Below are positions 8,532 through 17,291 of a stretch of DNA of 64,000 nt, in pieces. The notes beneath the pieces are model-generated. The model made no database searches. It saw only the letters and a list, made by a program, of their open reading frames with translations, and had not been told where the DNA came from. Location of the stretch: assembly GCA_017527065.1 (NCBI GenBank), contig JAFXQO010000001.1, forward strand, positions 62,001-126,000, given 5' to 3'. Position 1 is the stretch's first letter. Every line of letters starts with the position of its first letter. Both the position numbers and the translations under genes were made by a program. This DNA comes from Clostridia bacterium. Lineage in GTDB: Bacteria > Bacillota > Clostridia > Christensenellales > Aristaeellaceae.

Positions 8532-8546
8532 CAAAACGAGTATAAT
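8519..8546 (+). promoter_or_regulatory. Consensus sigma-A promoter of hsp20
   Basis: TTGACA (8519-8524), 16-bp spacer, TATAAT (8541-8546); both hexamers are perfect and the -35 lies inside the CIRCE element. It gives a 5' leader of roughly 140 bases before the hsp20 start, long enough to allow RNA-level control, though I see no clear thermometer. Confidence 0.92.
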
Positions 8547-8696
8547 ATAGGGCGAACTGAGGGGGAAAGGAAACGGAACCCCGACGGTTCAAGGTAACAA
8601 CATACAACGACCTACGCCGACACACACCCCCTGCAGCGGCGGCTTCGCCTACAGCAGGTGCGCGATACAGCGCAAGAGTCAAAGGAGGTAAGAGTT

Positions 8697-9143
8697 ATGT
8701 TGATGCCGAGTATCTTTGGTGAGAATCTGTTTGACGAGTTCTTTGGCGACCTGGACCGCGAGATGCGGCACATGGACCGCAGGCTGTACGGCAAGAACGC
8801 GGCCCGCGAGATGAAGACGGATGTGCACGAGCACGAGGATCACTACGAAGTGGACATCGACCTGCCGGGCTTCAAGAAAGATGAGATCACGCTGGAGCTG
8901 CAGAACGGCTACCTGACCGTGACCGCCGCGAAGGGCCTGGACAAGGACGAGACAACGAAGAAGGGCAAGCTCATCCGCCAGGAGCGCTACGCGGGCACAT
9001 TGCAGCGGAGCTTCTATGTGGGCGATTCGCTGACGGAGTCCGACATCGGCGCCAAACTGGAGCACGGCGTGCTGAGCCTGTGCATCCCGAAGGTGGAAGC
9101 GAGGAAGCTGCCTGAGAAGAAAACCATTATGATCGAAGGGTAA
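8697..9143 (+). CDS. Small heat-shock protein, Hsp20/alpha-crystallin family
   Basis: ATP-independent chaperone that binds unfolding proteins during heat stress. 148 residues: an N-terminal arm with FDEFFGDLDREM, the alpha-crystallin domain (about 40-135) beginning MKTDVHEHEDHYEVDIDLPGFKKDEI, and a C-terminal tail. A longer frame opens at 8658, but the ATG at 8697, eight bases after AAAGGAGG, starts with the usual clostridial Hsp18 sequence (MLMPSIFGENLFDEF). Control by HrcA is indicated by the CIRCE element at the promoter. A strong terminator follows, so it is monocistronic. Confidence 0.95.
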   Translation: MLMPSIFGENLFDEFFGDLDREMRHMDRRLYGKNAAREMKTDVHEHEDHYEVDIDLPGFKKDEITLELQNGYLTVTAAKGLDKDETTKKGKLIRQERYAGTLQRSFYVGDSLTESDIGAKLEHGVLSLCIPKVEARKLPEKKTIMIEG

Positions 9144-9155
9144 TTGAGTCATTCG

Positions 9156-9189
9156 CCCGCCAGTGGTTAAGCCGCTGGCGGGTTTTTTT
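9156..9189 (+). terminator. Intrinsic terminator of hsp20
   Basis: 11-bp stem with one G-U pair (9156-9166 with 9172-9182), loop TTAAG, then seven Ts. Confidence 0.92.
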
Positions 9190-9217
9190 GTTGCCCTGGG
9201 ATTTGCCCCGCCGCTTA

Positions 9218-9246
9218 TTGACAGCCTCGGGACGGGCTGATATAAT
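9218..9246 (+). promoter_or_regulatory. Consensus sigma-A promoter of the DUF6273 surface protein
   Basis: TTGACA (9218-9223), 17-bp spacer, TATAAT (9241-9246); perfect hexamers, implying strong expression of the secreted protein that follows. Confidence 0.92.
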
Positions 9247-9284
9247 TGTATTTGTTAAATAAATGATACAGGGAGGTTATTTCA

Positions 9285-12056
9285 GTGAAGAAACGGCTGG
9301 CGATCCTTTTGACCGCAATCCTGCTCTTCTGCGCCTTTTCCGGCCTGGCGGAGGGCGGCGAGGCGGAGTTTTCCTTCGAGGGCACGACCTACCACGTCGC
9401 CTACGCCGGCGCTGAAATCGCGGACGGCCAGCTGCGCGTGGACGTGAGCGGATTTGGCGGTTCGCTGCCCTTCCGGAACGGCCAGATCGTGATCATTGCC
9501 TGGACATCCGTCGTGATCGACGGCGAGGAGATGAAAGCGAGCGGCGTCGGCATGGACGGCAAAGGCGTCTATTCTTATTATTTCGACGTGGAACAGATGC
9601 CGGAGGCCGTGCTGCTCTATCCCTATGAAGATGAGGAAAACGGCATTCTGCTGTGGGAAACGGACGGCTCCGCGGACGGCGGGGCCGCTGTCCCGGCGGC
9701 GGCCGCCGAGTGGCCTGTCCGGGCGGGCGACAGCGTCCTGTTCGGCCGCTACGACCAGGACAACAATCCGGGCAACGGCGCCGAGGCCATCGAATGGATC
9801 GTTCTGGACGTGGAGGACGGGCTGGCGACGCTCATGAGCCGGTACGCCCTGGACGCCAGGGCGTTTAACGGCATTGGCATGAGCATCACCTGGGACAAGT
9901 GCAGCCTGCGCAAGTGGCTGAACAAAGACTTCCTGAAGAACGCCTTCGACGACGCAGAGCGGGCCGCGCTGCAAACGGTGGCCGTCGCGGCGGAAAGGAA
10001 TCCCGAACAGCCGGACGTGGACCCCGGCGCGGATACGGAGGACACGGTGTATCTTCTGAGCGTCAACGAGGCCATCCGGTATTTCGGTTCATTGAACATC
10101 AGGCCGGCCATGCCGACCGAAACGGCCGTCGCGAACGGCGTCTATGTGAGCAATACCAGCGGCGACGAGGGCACCACGGCCTGGTGGCTCAGGACGCCGG
10201 GCGGCTATTCGGACAGGGCCGTCTATATGATCTCCGAGAACAGGCTGATGGACAACGGCGGCGACGTCAGCAAAGAAAACTACGGCGTTCGCCCGGTCGT
10301 GAAGGCGAAGGTTTCCGAACTGGCCGACGTAGCGGCCTTTGTCGCGGAGCCCGCGCTGGCCGCCGCCGGGCCGGAGAATGACGGGGACGCGGTCGAAGGG
10401 AGCGAAGACCGGGTTAACGGCCTGTCCGCCGGCGACAGCCTGCTGTTCGGCCGCTACGACCAGGACGCCGACCCGGCGAACGGGCCGGAGAAAATAGAGT
10501 GGATCGTGCTGGATGAAGAAGACGGTCTGCTGACGCTCATGAGCCGGTATGTGCTGGACGCCAGGGCGTTCAACGGCGTCGGCGTGAGCGTCACCTGGGA
10601 CAGGTGCAGTCTCCGCGCCTGGCTGAACGGGCCTTTCCTGAAGGCCGCCTTCAATGACGCCGAAGCGGCTTTGCTTCAAACGGCCGACGTGACGGCGGAC
10701 ACAAACCCCGAGTATCCCGATCGGGATCCCGGCGCGGACACGCGGGACAAGGTCTACCTACTGAGCGTCGACGAGGCCATCGAGTATTTCGGCGCGCTGA
10801 ACATCAAGCCGGCCGAGCCCACCGAAACCGCCGTGGCCCATGGCGTCTATGTGAGCAATACCAGCGGCCATGCGGGCCAGACGGCCTGGTGGCTCAGGAC
10901 GCCGGGCGGCTACTCGGACAGAGCCGCCTACATCGTCTCCGACAACCGGCTGATCGGCAACGGCAGCGACGTGGGCGAGACGGACTACGGCGTCCGCCCG
11001 GTCGTGAAGGTGAAGAGAGCCGACCTGTACGGCGTCGCGTACCTGAAGGCCGAGGCGGTGGAAGCGCCCGCGCCCGCCGCGACGGAAGAGCCCACGCCGG
11101 AGCCCACAGCGGAACCCACGCCCGAACCCACGGCGGAACCCGCGCCCGAGCCGACGGAAGCGCCCACGCCCGAGCCCGCGCCGGAGCCCCCGAAGGAGGT
11201 CACGACGTTCGACGTGCTGAACGCCCTGGGCAACGAGACCTGCTGGGTGACTTACCAGGCGCTGCTTTCCGGCGAGGTCATACAGAAGGGCACGATCGGC
11301 GAAACCGCCAGGGGCGTCCAGCAGATGCTGATCGACTTCGGGCAGGATATCGCGCCGGACGGCAACATCGGGCCGAAGAGCATCGCGGCACTGAACGCCG
11401 TGCAGGCCGCCTTCGATATGGAACAGACCCAGACGCTTGACGCGGAGGGATACGCGCGGCTGCTGCCGGCGCTTCTGATCTCCACCCAGGAGGAAAAGGC
11501 CTACGACCTGCTCGCCGACAGCCTGGGGGACGAGTACGATTATCTGCGGGCCTGCGCGCTGGCGGCTTCCGGCAAATACTTCAGCGCGAAGCTGGCCTTT
11601 GAGGCGTGCGGTTACGGCGATTGGGAGGCGCGCGCGGCGGCCTGCCTACAGCCCTGGCCCGACACGGGCGTGCTGTACAGGAGCCCGGATGTCTGGGGCA
11701 GCGATACGGAATTGACCGTCAAATACAACAGCAGCTACGGCAAGGCCATGCTGGTGAAGATCTATACCAAAAACGGGACCCTGGCCCGGACCATCTTCAT
11801 CGGCGGCTCGGGCAAAGCCACCACGACCCTGCCCGGCGGCGCTTACACGATCAAGGACGGCACCGGCAGCGAATGGTACGGCGAAAAGGAGGCCTTCGGC
11901 GACAGCGGCAGTTACGAGGTCATGACGTTCAACAGCGGCGAGCAGGAGGTGACGCTGAAGAGCGGCCACAGCTACACGATCACCATCAACGTTCAGGAAA
12001 GCGATCCCAACGCGGACAGCGTGGGCTCCGACTACGAGAACTGGGGCGATTTCTGA
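9285..12056 (+). CDS. Secreted multidomain protein with two DUF6273 domains, Pro/Thr linker and peptidoglycan-binding-like domain
   Basis: Large (923 aa) exported protein of unknown function. GTG start eight bases after GGGAGG; signal peptide at residues 1-22. An N-terminal region is followed by two copies of DUF6273 (about 143-345 and 380-580), each with LFGRYDQD near its start, IEWIVLD, TLMSRY.LDARAFNG, WLN, a WWLRTPGGYSDRA block and a final VRPVVK. Then come a Glu-Pro-Thr linker (about 595-640), a peptidoglycan-binding-like helical segment (about 669-722, TARGVQQMLIDFGQDIAPDG) and a C-terminal beta-rich region. The two DUF6273 copies are very close even at DNA level, indicating a recent internal duplication. 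Probably associated with the cell wall; binding partner unknown. Confidence 0.85.
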   Translation: MKKRLAILLTAILLFCAFSGLAEGGEAEFSFEGTTYHVAYAGAEIADGQLRVDVSGFGGSLPFRNGQIVIIAWTSVVIDGEEMKASGVGMDGKGVYSYYFDVEQMPEAVLLYPYEDEENGILLWETDGSADGGAAVPAAAAEWPVRAGDSVLFGRYDQDNNPGNGAEAIEWIVLDVEDGLATLMSRYALDARAFNGIGMSITWDKCSLRKWLNKDFLKNAFDDAERAALQTVAVAAERNPEQPDVDPGADTEDTVYLLSVNEAIRYFGSLNIRPAMPTETAVANGVYVSNTSGDEGTTAWWLRTPGGYSDRAVYMISENRLMDNGGDVSKENYGVRPVVKAKVSELADVAAFVAEPALAAAGPENDGDAVEGSEDRVNGLSAGDSLLFGRYDQDADPANGPEKIEWIVLDEEDGLLTLMSRYVLDARAFNGVGVSVTWDRCSLRAWLNGPFLKAAFNDAEAALLQTADVTADTNPEYPDRDPGADTRDKVYLLSVDEAIEYFGALNIKPAEPTETAVAHGVYVSNTSGHAGQTAWWLRTPGGYSDRAAYIVSDNRLIGNGSDVGETDYGVRPVVKVKRADLYGVAYLKAEAVEAPAPAATEEPTPEPTAEPTPEPTAEPAPEPTEAPTPEPAPEPPKEVTTFDVLNALGNETCWVTYQALLSGEVIQKGTIGETARGVQQMLIDFGQDIAPDGNIGPKSIAALNAVQAAFDMEQTQTLDAEGYARLLPALLISTQEEKAYDLLADSLGDEYDYLRACALAASGKYFSAKLAFEACGYGDWEARAAACLQPWPDTGVLYRSPDVWGSDTELTVKYNSSYGKAMLVKIYTKNGTLARTIFIGGSGKATTTLPGGAYTIKDGTGSEWYGEKEAFGDSGSYEVMTFNSGEQEVTLKSGHSYTITINVQESDPNADSVGSDYENWGDF

Positions 12057-12204
12057 CCGGTCCCCTTTCTTTGAGCCGTCCTCTCATACGGTAAAAATGC
12101 GCTGCGAACTTGAAATGAGTCAATGGCATATGTTGCGCACACACCTTCCTTCGGCCCCAGCCCCCGGGTTAATGGCGAACGCATTGCGCTTTAACGAAGC
12201 GGGT

Positions 12205-12295
12205 GCAGGGCGGAGCCCTGCTCCGTGTGGGCGAAGCCCACAACAAACTTATCCCCGTCCCCGCGATGAGCGGGGAAGGGGTGCAGGGGAAGGGG
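12205..12295 (+). repeat. Interspersed hairpin repeat, family B, copy 1
   Basis: About 91 bases made of three consecutive inverted repeats (GCAGGGC/GCCCTGC, GTGGGC/GCCCAC, and a nested CCCC..CCCCGC/GCGGGG..GGGG). It closely matches a second copy at 25762-25855. It lies in a 400-base non-coding stretch (12057-12458) that otherwise holds only the promoter of the next operon. The apparent 88-codon frame crossing it is not a credible gene. Confidence 0.85.
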
Positions 12296-12396
12296 TTTGT
12301 ATAGCATACGCCGCTGACTCATTGCGCTTCACTGTTCATTTCATCAAGCGGTGTTTCAAATGAGACCTCACCTCACCGCTCGCCGCAATTTCGCCG

Positions 12397-12425
12397 TTGC
12401 AAAAAAGGGAAACATGCGGTATAAT
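12397..12425 (+). promoter_or_regulatory. Sigma-A promoter of the P-loop protein / thrC operon
   Basis: TTGCAA (12397-12402), 17-bp spacer, TATAAT (12420-12425), about 35 bases before the first start codon. Confidence 0.7.
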
Positions 12426-12458
12426 AAGTTATCATCCACTTTAAGGAGGGCATGCGCC

Positions 12459-12881
12459 ATGGTTCAGGTCTATCTCGGCAACAAGGGCAGCGGCAAGACG
12501 CTGAAGCTCATTTCGCTGGCAAACGACGCGCTTCAGGTTGAGAAGGGTAACATCTTCTTCATCGACAGTCACAACCGTCATATGTACGATCTTCACCGCA
12601 ATATCCGCTTCGTCAACGCGTCGGAATACGGTGTTGACAGCGCCGAGATGTTCTATGGCATGCTCTGCGGCATGATTTCCGCGAATTTTGATATTACCCT
12701 GATCGTGGTGGATGGCCTGATGAAAATGCTGCCTCCCGAGGTGACGCCGGACAAGCTGGAGAATTTCTTCGACCGCATCGCCAAGCTGAGCGACGTGCAC
12801 GGCGTGCGCATCGTGCTGGGCATGAGCGGCGACGCGGATTCCCTGCCCGAGTTCATCACCCGCTACGCGGTCGAGGGCTGA
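12459..12881 (+). CDS. Small P-loop NTPase-like protein of unknown function
   Basis: 140-residue cytoplasmic protein with a Walker A loop near its start (GNKGSGKT, residues 6-13) and a Walker-B-like hydrophobic strand ending in Asp (ITLIVVDG, near 82-89). The protein is too short for a full ABC or AAA module. Similar small proteins in Clostridia are often labelled twitching-motility PilT-like, but nothing here supports motility. The frame is open further upstream, but the ATG at 12459 lies nine bases after AAGGAGG. It stops five bases before thrC, so the two are co-transcribed, though no functional link is known. Confidence 0.75.
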   Translation: MVQVYLGNKGSGKTLKLISLANDALQVEKGNIFFIDSHNRHMYDLHRNIRFVNASEYGVDSAEMFYGMLCGMISANFDITLIVVDGLMKMLPPEVTPDKLENFFDRIAKLSDVHGVRIVLGMSGDADSLPEFITRYAVEG

Positions 12882-12886
12882 CGGCC

Positions 12887-14371
12887 ATGAGATACCTTTC
12901 TACCCGCGGCGGCCAGAGCGCCACGGGCGCCGAAGCCATCGTCCGGGGCCTGGCGCGGGACGGCGGCCTGTTTGTGCCCGAGTCCTTTCCGGCCGTCGGC
13001 GCGGACGAACTCGCCCTCATGGCGAATGAGCCTTATGCGGCGCGCGCCGCGCGCATTCTGGGCCGTTATCTCACCGATTTCACACAGGAACAGCTGGCGG
13101 GCATGGTCGATTCGGCTTATGCCCGCTTTGACGAGCGCGGCGTGGCCCCGCTGAAGGCGCTGGAAGGCGGCGTGCGCGTGATCGAGCTCTATCACGGGCC
13201 GACGCTGGCCTTCAAGGACGTGGCGCTCACGCTGCTGCCCCACCTGCTGACCGCCTCGGCGCGGGCGACGGGCGAGGCGCGGGAAGTGCTTATCCTCGTG
13301 GCCACCAGCGGCGACACCGGCAAGGCCGCGCTTTCCGGCTTTCAGGACGTGCCAGGCACGCGCTGCGCGGTGTTTTATCCCGAGGGCGGCGTGAGCGAGG
13401 CCCAGCGGCTCCAAATGGTCACCCAGCGCGGAGACAACACCCGCGTCATCGCCGTGAAGGGCAATTTCGACGACGCGCAGACCGGCGTGAAGCGCATCTT
13501 TTCCGATCCCCGGGCCGCGGCCGCGTTCGACGCGAAGGGCCTGGCGCTCTCCAGCGCGAACTCCATCAACTGGGGCCGCCTGGCGCCGCAGATCGTCTAC
13601 TATTTCTCCGCCTACTGCGACATGCTCGCCGCGGGGGATGCCGCTCCGGGCGACAAGATCAACATCTGCGTGCCCACGGGCAATTTCGGCAACATCCTGG
13701 CGGCGTATTACGCCATGCGCATGGGCCTGCCGGTGCATAAGCTCATCTGCGCCTCCAACAGCAACAACGTGCTCACCGACTTCATCCGCACAGGCCGCTA
13801 CGACGCCCGCCGCGCCTTCCACCTCACCACCTCGCCCTCCATGGACATCCTCGTCTCCTCGAACCTGGAGCGGATGCTGTTCGAGCTGTGCGGGCGCGAC
13901 GCGGCGGCGGTGCGCGGGTGGATGGACGGGCTGAGGGAGAACGGCTGCTACGAGATCGGCGAAAACGCGAAGGCGGCGCTGGACGCGCTGATGTACGGCG
14001 CCTGGGCCTCCGAGGCGGAATGCGCGGCGGAGATCGCCCGCGCGTGGCGCGAGGAAAGCTACCTCGTGGACCCGCACACCGCCGTGGCGATGAAGGCGCT
14101 GCGCGATTACCGCGCCGAGACGGGCGACACGCGCCCCTGCACGGTGGCGTCGACGGCCAGCCCCTTCAAATTCGGCCGGGCCGTGAGCGCGGCTCTGGGC
14201 CTTCCCACCGACGCGGACGACTTCGCCCTGTGCGATCGCCTGGCGGAGAAGACCGGCTGGGCCGTGCCGAAGGCCATCGCGGAGCTGCCACGTCTTCCGG
14301 TACGTCATAGGGCCGTGTGCGCGCCGGAGGACATGCTTTTCACGCTCATGAAGGAGATTGACCGGCCTTGA
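12887..14371 (+). CDS. thrC: Threonine synthase
   Basis: PLP enzyme that converts O-phosphohomoserine to threonine, the last step of threonine synthesis. 494 residues, the length of the long (subfamily 2, yeast/E. coli-like) type. It begins MRYLSTRGG, has the PLP lysine K110 in GPTLAFKDVAL, the ATSGDTGKAAL phosphate-binding loop (about residues 145-155) and the SSANSINWGRLAPQ and PTGNFGNILAAYYA motifs. It is second in an operon with the small P-loop protein and an SGNH hydrolase. Neither homoserine kinase nor dehydrogenase is in the window. Confidence 0.97.
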   Translation: MRYLSTRGGQSATGAEAIVRGLARDGGLFVPESFPAVGADELALMANEPYAARAARILGRYLTDFTQEQLAGMVDSAYARFDERGVAPLKALEGGVRVIELYHGPTLAFKDVALTLLPHLLTASARATGEAREVLILVATSGDTGKAALSGFQDVPGTRCAVFYPEGGVSEAQRLQMVTQRGDNTRVIAVKGNFDDAQTGVKRIFSDPRAAAAFDAKGLALSSANSINWGRLAPQIVYYFSAYCDMLAAGDAAPGDKINICVPTGNFGNILAAYYAMRMGLPVHKLICASNSNNVLTDFIRTGRYDARRAFHLTTSPSMDILVSSNLERMLFELCGRDAAAVRGWMDGLRENGCYEIGENAKAALDALMYGAWASEAECAAEIARAWREESYLVDPHTAVAMKALRDYRAETGDTRPCTVASTASPFKFGRAVSAALGLPTDADDFALCDRLAEKTGWAVPKAIAELPRLPVRHRAVCAPEDMLFTLMKEIDRP

Positions 14372-14943
14372 AGAAAGTTTTTCTGCTAGGAGATTCCATT
14401 CGCGTCGGCTATTGCGCCTTTGTCCGCGAGATGCTGGCCGGACAGGCTGAAGTATATTATTCCGGCGATAACGACCGCTTTGCGGGTTACACGTACATTG
14501 GGATCCCCCAATGGAAAAATCTCGCCGGCAATCCGGACGAGGTGGCCGTGGTGCATTGGAACAACGGCCATTGGGACTGCGCGCACTTTGACCGCGATGG
14601 CGAGCCCTACAGCACCGTGGAGGAATACGCCGCGTGGCTCCCGCGCGTGTACCGCTGCATACGCCGCCATTTTCCGAACGCGAAGGTGATCTTCGCCACG
14701 ACCACGGGCATCGACCCGGCGCGGTACGCGGAGATGTCGAGCCCGCGAAGCAATGAGGAAATCGCCGCCTACAACCGCGCCGCGGAGAAGGTGATGGCCG
14801 ATTTGGGCGTGCCGGTGAACGATCTGGCGGCGCTGGCCGCGTCCTTCCCCGCCGCATACTACAGCGACGCCGTGCATTTCACCGATGAAGGCTCCCATCT
14901 GCTGGCCAGGGCGGTGGCGGATAAAGTTTGCGAATACCTGTGA
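14368..14943 (+). CDS. SGNH/GDSL-family hydrolase
   Basis: 191-residue predicted esterase or lipase-like enzyme. The GDS block (LLGDSIRVGY, Ser at about residue 10) supplies the nucleophile. A WNNGHWD segment near residue 70 matches the oxyanion Asn/Gly blocks, and YSDAVHFTDEG (about 170-180) supplies the catalytic Asp and His. It has no signal peptide. The start is a TTG overlapping the thrC stop (TTGA), with AAGGAG about 11 bases upstream, so it depends on thrC translation. Substrate unknown; carbohydrate acetyl groups are plausible by family. Confidence 0.85.
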   Translation: MKKVFLLGDSIRVGYCAFVREMLAGQAEVYYSGDNDRFAGYTYIGIPQWKNLAGNPDEVAVVHWNNGHWDCAHFDRDGEPYSTVEEYAAWLPRVYRCIRRHFPNAKVIFATTTGIDPARYAEMSSPRSNEEIAAYNRAAEKVMADLGVPVNDLAALAASFPAAYYSDAVHFTDEGSHLLARAVADKVCEYL

Positions 14944-14957
14944 CGTTCGCGCATGGC

Positions 14958-14993
14958 AAGCGCAGATGGGGGAGACTTCATCTGCGCTTTTTT
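14958..14993 (+). terminator. Intrinsic terminator of the thrC operon
   Basis: 11-bp stem (14958-14968 with 14979-14989), 10-base loop, six Ts at 14988-14993. Confidence 0.92.
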
Positions 14994-15054
14994 AGGAAAC
15001 CGGCGGGAAAGCCGGGCGGGCGTCGTCTATCGACTGCTTAAGGAGGTTGAGCCT

Positions 15055-16368
15055 ATGCCGTTTGGTTTTCCGTTTCATTCCGCGCAGGAGATGATCGACA
15101 GCCTGAAGGGCCCCTTCGCGCTGCCGCCGCAGGGCGACGTTTCGATTCTCGCAAAGCCCGTTCAGGGCAAGGGATTCACGCTCAAAAACGCCATGGTGGT
15201 GCAGCCCATGGAGGGCTGCGACGGCACGGCGGAGGGCGCACCCACCGACTGGACGACGCGCCGCTACTGCCGCTTCGCCGCGGGCGGCGCGGGGCTTTTG
15301 TGGATGGAGGCGGTGTCGGTCAATCCCGAGGCCCGCGCCAACCCGAACCAGCTGATGATTACGGAAGAAAACGTGGAGTCCTTCCGCGCCCTGCTGGAGG
15401 CGGCGCGCCAGGCCGCCCGGGACGCCGGCCTCGAGCCGCCGAAGATCATCGCGCAGCTCACGCACTCGGGCCGCTGGAGCCGCCCCTACGACGAGAAGAA
15501 GCCCATCCGCAGCTGGACAAGCCCGGTGCTCGACGCGCATCAGGGCCTCCCGGCGGATTATCCCATCATCACCGATGAAGAGCTGGAGGCGCTGCCCGAA
15601 CAGTTCGGCCGGTCGACGAAGCTCTGCATGCAGGCGGGCTTCGACGGCGTGGACGTGAAGGCCTGCCACCTGTATCTCATGAGCGAGATGCTGGGCGGTT
15701 TCGACCGGCCCGGCCCCTACGGCGGCAGCTATGAAAACCGCACGAAGATCTACTTCGCCTGCGTGGACGCCGCCCGCGCCGAGATCGGCGGCGGCATCCT
15801 GGCCGCCCGCGTGAACCTGTACGACGGCGAGGCCGGCCGGTGGGGCGTGGGCGAGAACCTCAGCCTGGCGCTGGAGGAGCCGTTGCGGCTGGTGAGGGAC
15901 CTGGCCGCCCGCGGCGTGACGCTCCTCAACATCACCATGGGCACGCCCTATTACAACCCCCACGTGAACCGCCCCTACGCCCGCGGCGGCTACGAACAGC
16001 CGGAAAATCCCGTCGACGGCGTGGCTCGGCTTTTGTACGGCTGCGCCCGGGCGCAGAAGGAAGCGCCGGACGTGGTTTGCGTGGCCACGGGCTTCAGCTA
16101 CCTGCGCCAGTTCGGCCCGGCCTTCGCGGCGGGGCTGATCGCGGAAGGCGGCGCGAAGTGCGCCGGCTGGGGGCGCGGCTCCTTCGCGTATCCCGATTTC
16201 GCGAAGGACGTCATCGAAAAGGGCGGCATGATTCCGGACAAGTGCTGCGTCACCTGCGGCGTGTGCACCAGGATCATGCGCCAGCCCACCGGGCGGCCCG
16301 GCTGCCCCGTGCGGGACACGGCCTGGTACGCGCCGGAGTTCTACCGCGTGATGGGAGGGAAAAAGTGA
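15055..16368 (+). CDS. NADH:flavin oxidoreductase, old yellow enzyme family, with 4Fe-4S motif but no C-terminal NAD(P)/FAD domains
   Basis: FMN TIM-barrel ene-reductase-like protein, 437 residues. Barrel motifs include [11 protein letters not shown], the [11 protein letters not shown] strand and the terminal [14 protein letters not shown] block. Near the end the cysteines C398, C401, C404 and C417 have the spacing (x2, x2, x12) of the 4Fe-4S site in trimethylamine dehydrogenase and 2,4-dienoyl-CoA reductase. Those relatives continue for about 250 residues with FAD and NAD(P) domains; this protein stops 20 residues after the last cysteine, so electrons must come from another protein. Start: ATG after AAGGAGG at 15040. 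The next gene, an SDR, overlaps its stop codon. Substrate unknown. Confidence 0.9.
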   Translation: MPFGFPFHSAQEMIDSLKGPFALPPQGDVSILAKPVQGKGFTLKNAMVVQPMEGCDGTAEGAPTDWTTRRYCRFAAGGAGLLWMEAVSVNPEARANPNQLMITEENVESFRALLEAARQAARDAGLEPPKIIAQLTHSGRWSRPYDEKKPIRSWTSPVLDAHQGLPADYPIITDEELEALPEQFGRSTKLCMQAGFDGVDVKACHLYLMSEMLGGFDRPGPYGGSYENRTKIYFACVDAARAEIGGGILAARVNLYDGEAGRWGVGENLSLALEEPLRLVRDLAARGVTLLNITMGTPYYNPHVNRPYARGGYEQPENPVDGVARLLYGCARAQKEAPDVVCVATGFSYLRQFGPAFAAGLIAEGGAKCAGWGRGSFAYPDFAKDVIEKGGMIPDKCCVTCGVCTRIMRQPTGRPGCPVRDTAWYAPEFYRVMGGKK

Positions 16369-17093
16369 TGGGCAAGGTGGCATTGATCACGGGCGGCTCC
16401 CGGGGCATCGGCCGCGGCGTCGCCGACTACCTGTATGAGAAGGGCTTTTCCGTCGCCATCACCTCCCGCCGCGAGGCGGACGAGGCGGCGAAGGCGAAAT
16501 TCCTCTGCATCGCCGCGGACAACGCCAGCGCGGAAGACCGCCAGCGCGCCGTGGACGAGACCATCGCAAAGTTCGGCCGCATCGACCTGCTTGTGAACAA
16601 CGCGGGCATCGCGCCGCGCGTGCGGGCCGACCTTTTGGACATGGGCGAGGACTCCATGCGCGAGCTCATAGACGTGAACCTCATCGGGCCGTTTTTCCTG
16701 ACGCAGCTGGTGGCGAAGCGCATGATCGAGCAGGGGAGCGGCACGATCGTCAACATCACCTCTATGTCGAGCTACACCGTTTCGGTGAACCGGGGCGAGT
16801 ACTGCGTGTCGAAGGCGGGCCTGTCCATGATGACGCAGCTGTTCGCCGTGCGCCTGGCGGAGCATGGCATCCCGGTGTACGAAATCCGCCCCGGCATCAT
16901 CGCCACGGACATGACCAGCAAGGTGAAGGACAAATACGACGCCCTCATCGCGGGTGGAATCACCCCCATCAAACGCTGGGGCCAGCCGGAGGACATCGCC
17001 AAGGCGGTCTACGCGCTGAGCCTGGACCTTCTGCCCTTCTCCACCGGCGAGGTCATCAACGTGGACGGCGGATTCCATCTGCAGCGGCTGTAA
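16368..17093 (+). CDS. Short-chain dehydrogenase/reductase (SDR), 3-ketoacyl-reductase-like
   Basis: 241-residue classical SDR with the TGGSRGIG cofactor loop (residues 8-15), the NNAG motif and the catalytic Ser and YxxxK (YCVSK). An Arg-rich turn after the second strand (TSRREADEA) suggests NADP(H). The C-terminal [16 protein letters not shown] block is standard. It starts within the stop codon of the old yellow enzyme gene (TGATG) with GGGAGGG nine bases upstream, so the two are translationally coupled and likely act on the same compound, one on a C=C bond and the other on a carbonyl or alcohol. Confidence 0.93.
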   Translation: MGKVALITGGSRGIGRGVADYLYEKGFSVAITSRREADEAAKAKFLCIAADNASAEDRQRAVDETIAKFGRIDLLVNNAGIAPRVRADLLDMGEDSMRELIDVNLIGPFFLTQLVAKRMIEQGSGTIVNITSMSSYTVSVNRGEYCVSKAGLSMMTQLFAVRLAEHGIPVYEIRPGIIATDMTSKVKDKYDALIAGGITPIKRWGQPEDIAKAVYALSLDLLPFSTGEVINVDGGFHLQRL

Positions 17094-17101
17094 GCCGCTG
17101 C

Positions 17102-17248
17102 AATGGGGAATTGGGAAGGCGAACGAGGAGCGCGCCAGTGGCGCGAACAGCGACGAGCGAGCCCAATGAGCAAGGGAGCGTGCGCGCGAAGCGTGCAGGC
17201 GACCATTGCGAATTGAAAGGCGCAGCGAAGCGAGCAGGGGAATTGAGG
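17102..17248 (+). repeat. 147-bp direct repeat, family A, copy 1
   Basis: Matches 20133-20279 in the same orientation with about four differences in 147 bases. It begins AATGGGGAATTGGGAA and contains a CGCGCCA/TGGCGCG palindrome. It fills the gap between the SDR and flavoprotein genes. A 36-codon frame inside is conserved in both copies but has no ribosome site. Confidence 0.93.
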
Positions 17249-17291
17249 CGCGGCTGAGGCGGCGCGGAGCGACGGAGAAGGAGGACGGGCC

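Noticed and set aside
12097-12363. 88-codon frame in the gap before the P-loop gene
   Set aside because: It runs through the family B hairpin repeat and has no ribosome site; a similar frame arises at the second repeat copy for the same reason.
12863-14857. 664-codon minus-strand open frame over thrC
   Set aside because: Antisense shadow of thrC and the SGNH hydrolase; Arg/His-rich with no domain.
17103-17213. 36-codon frame inside the family A repeat (also in the copy at 20133)
   Set aside because: Conserved only because the repeat is conserved; no ribosome site and no known domain.
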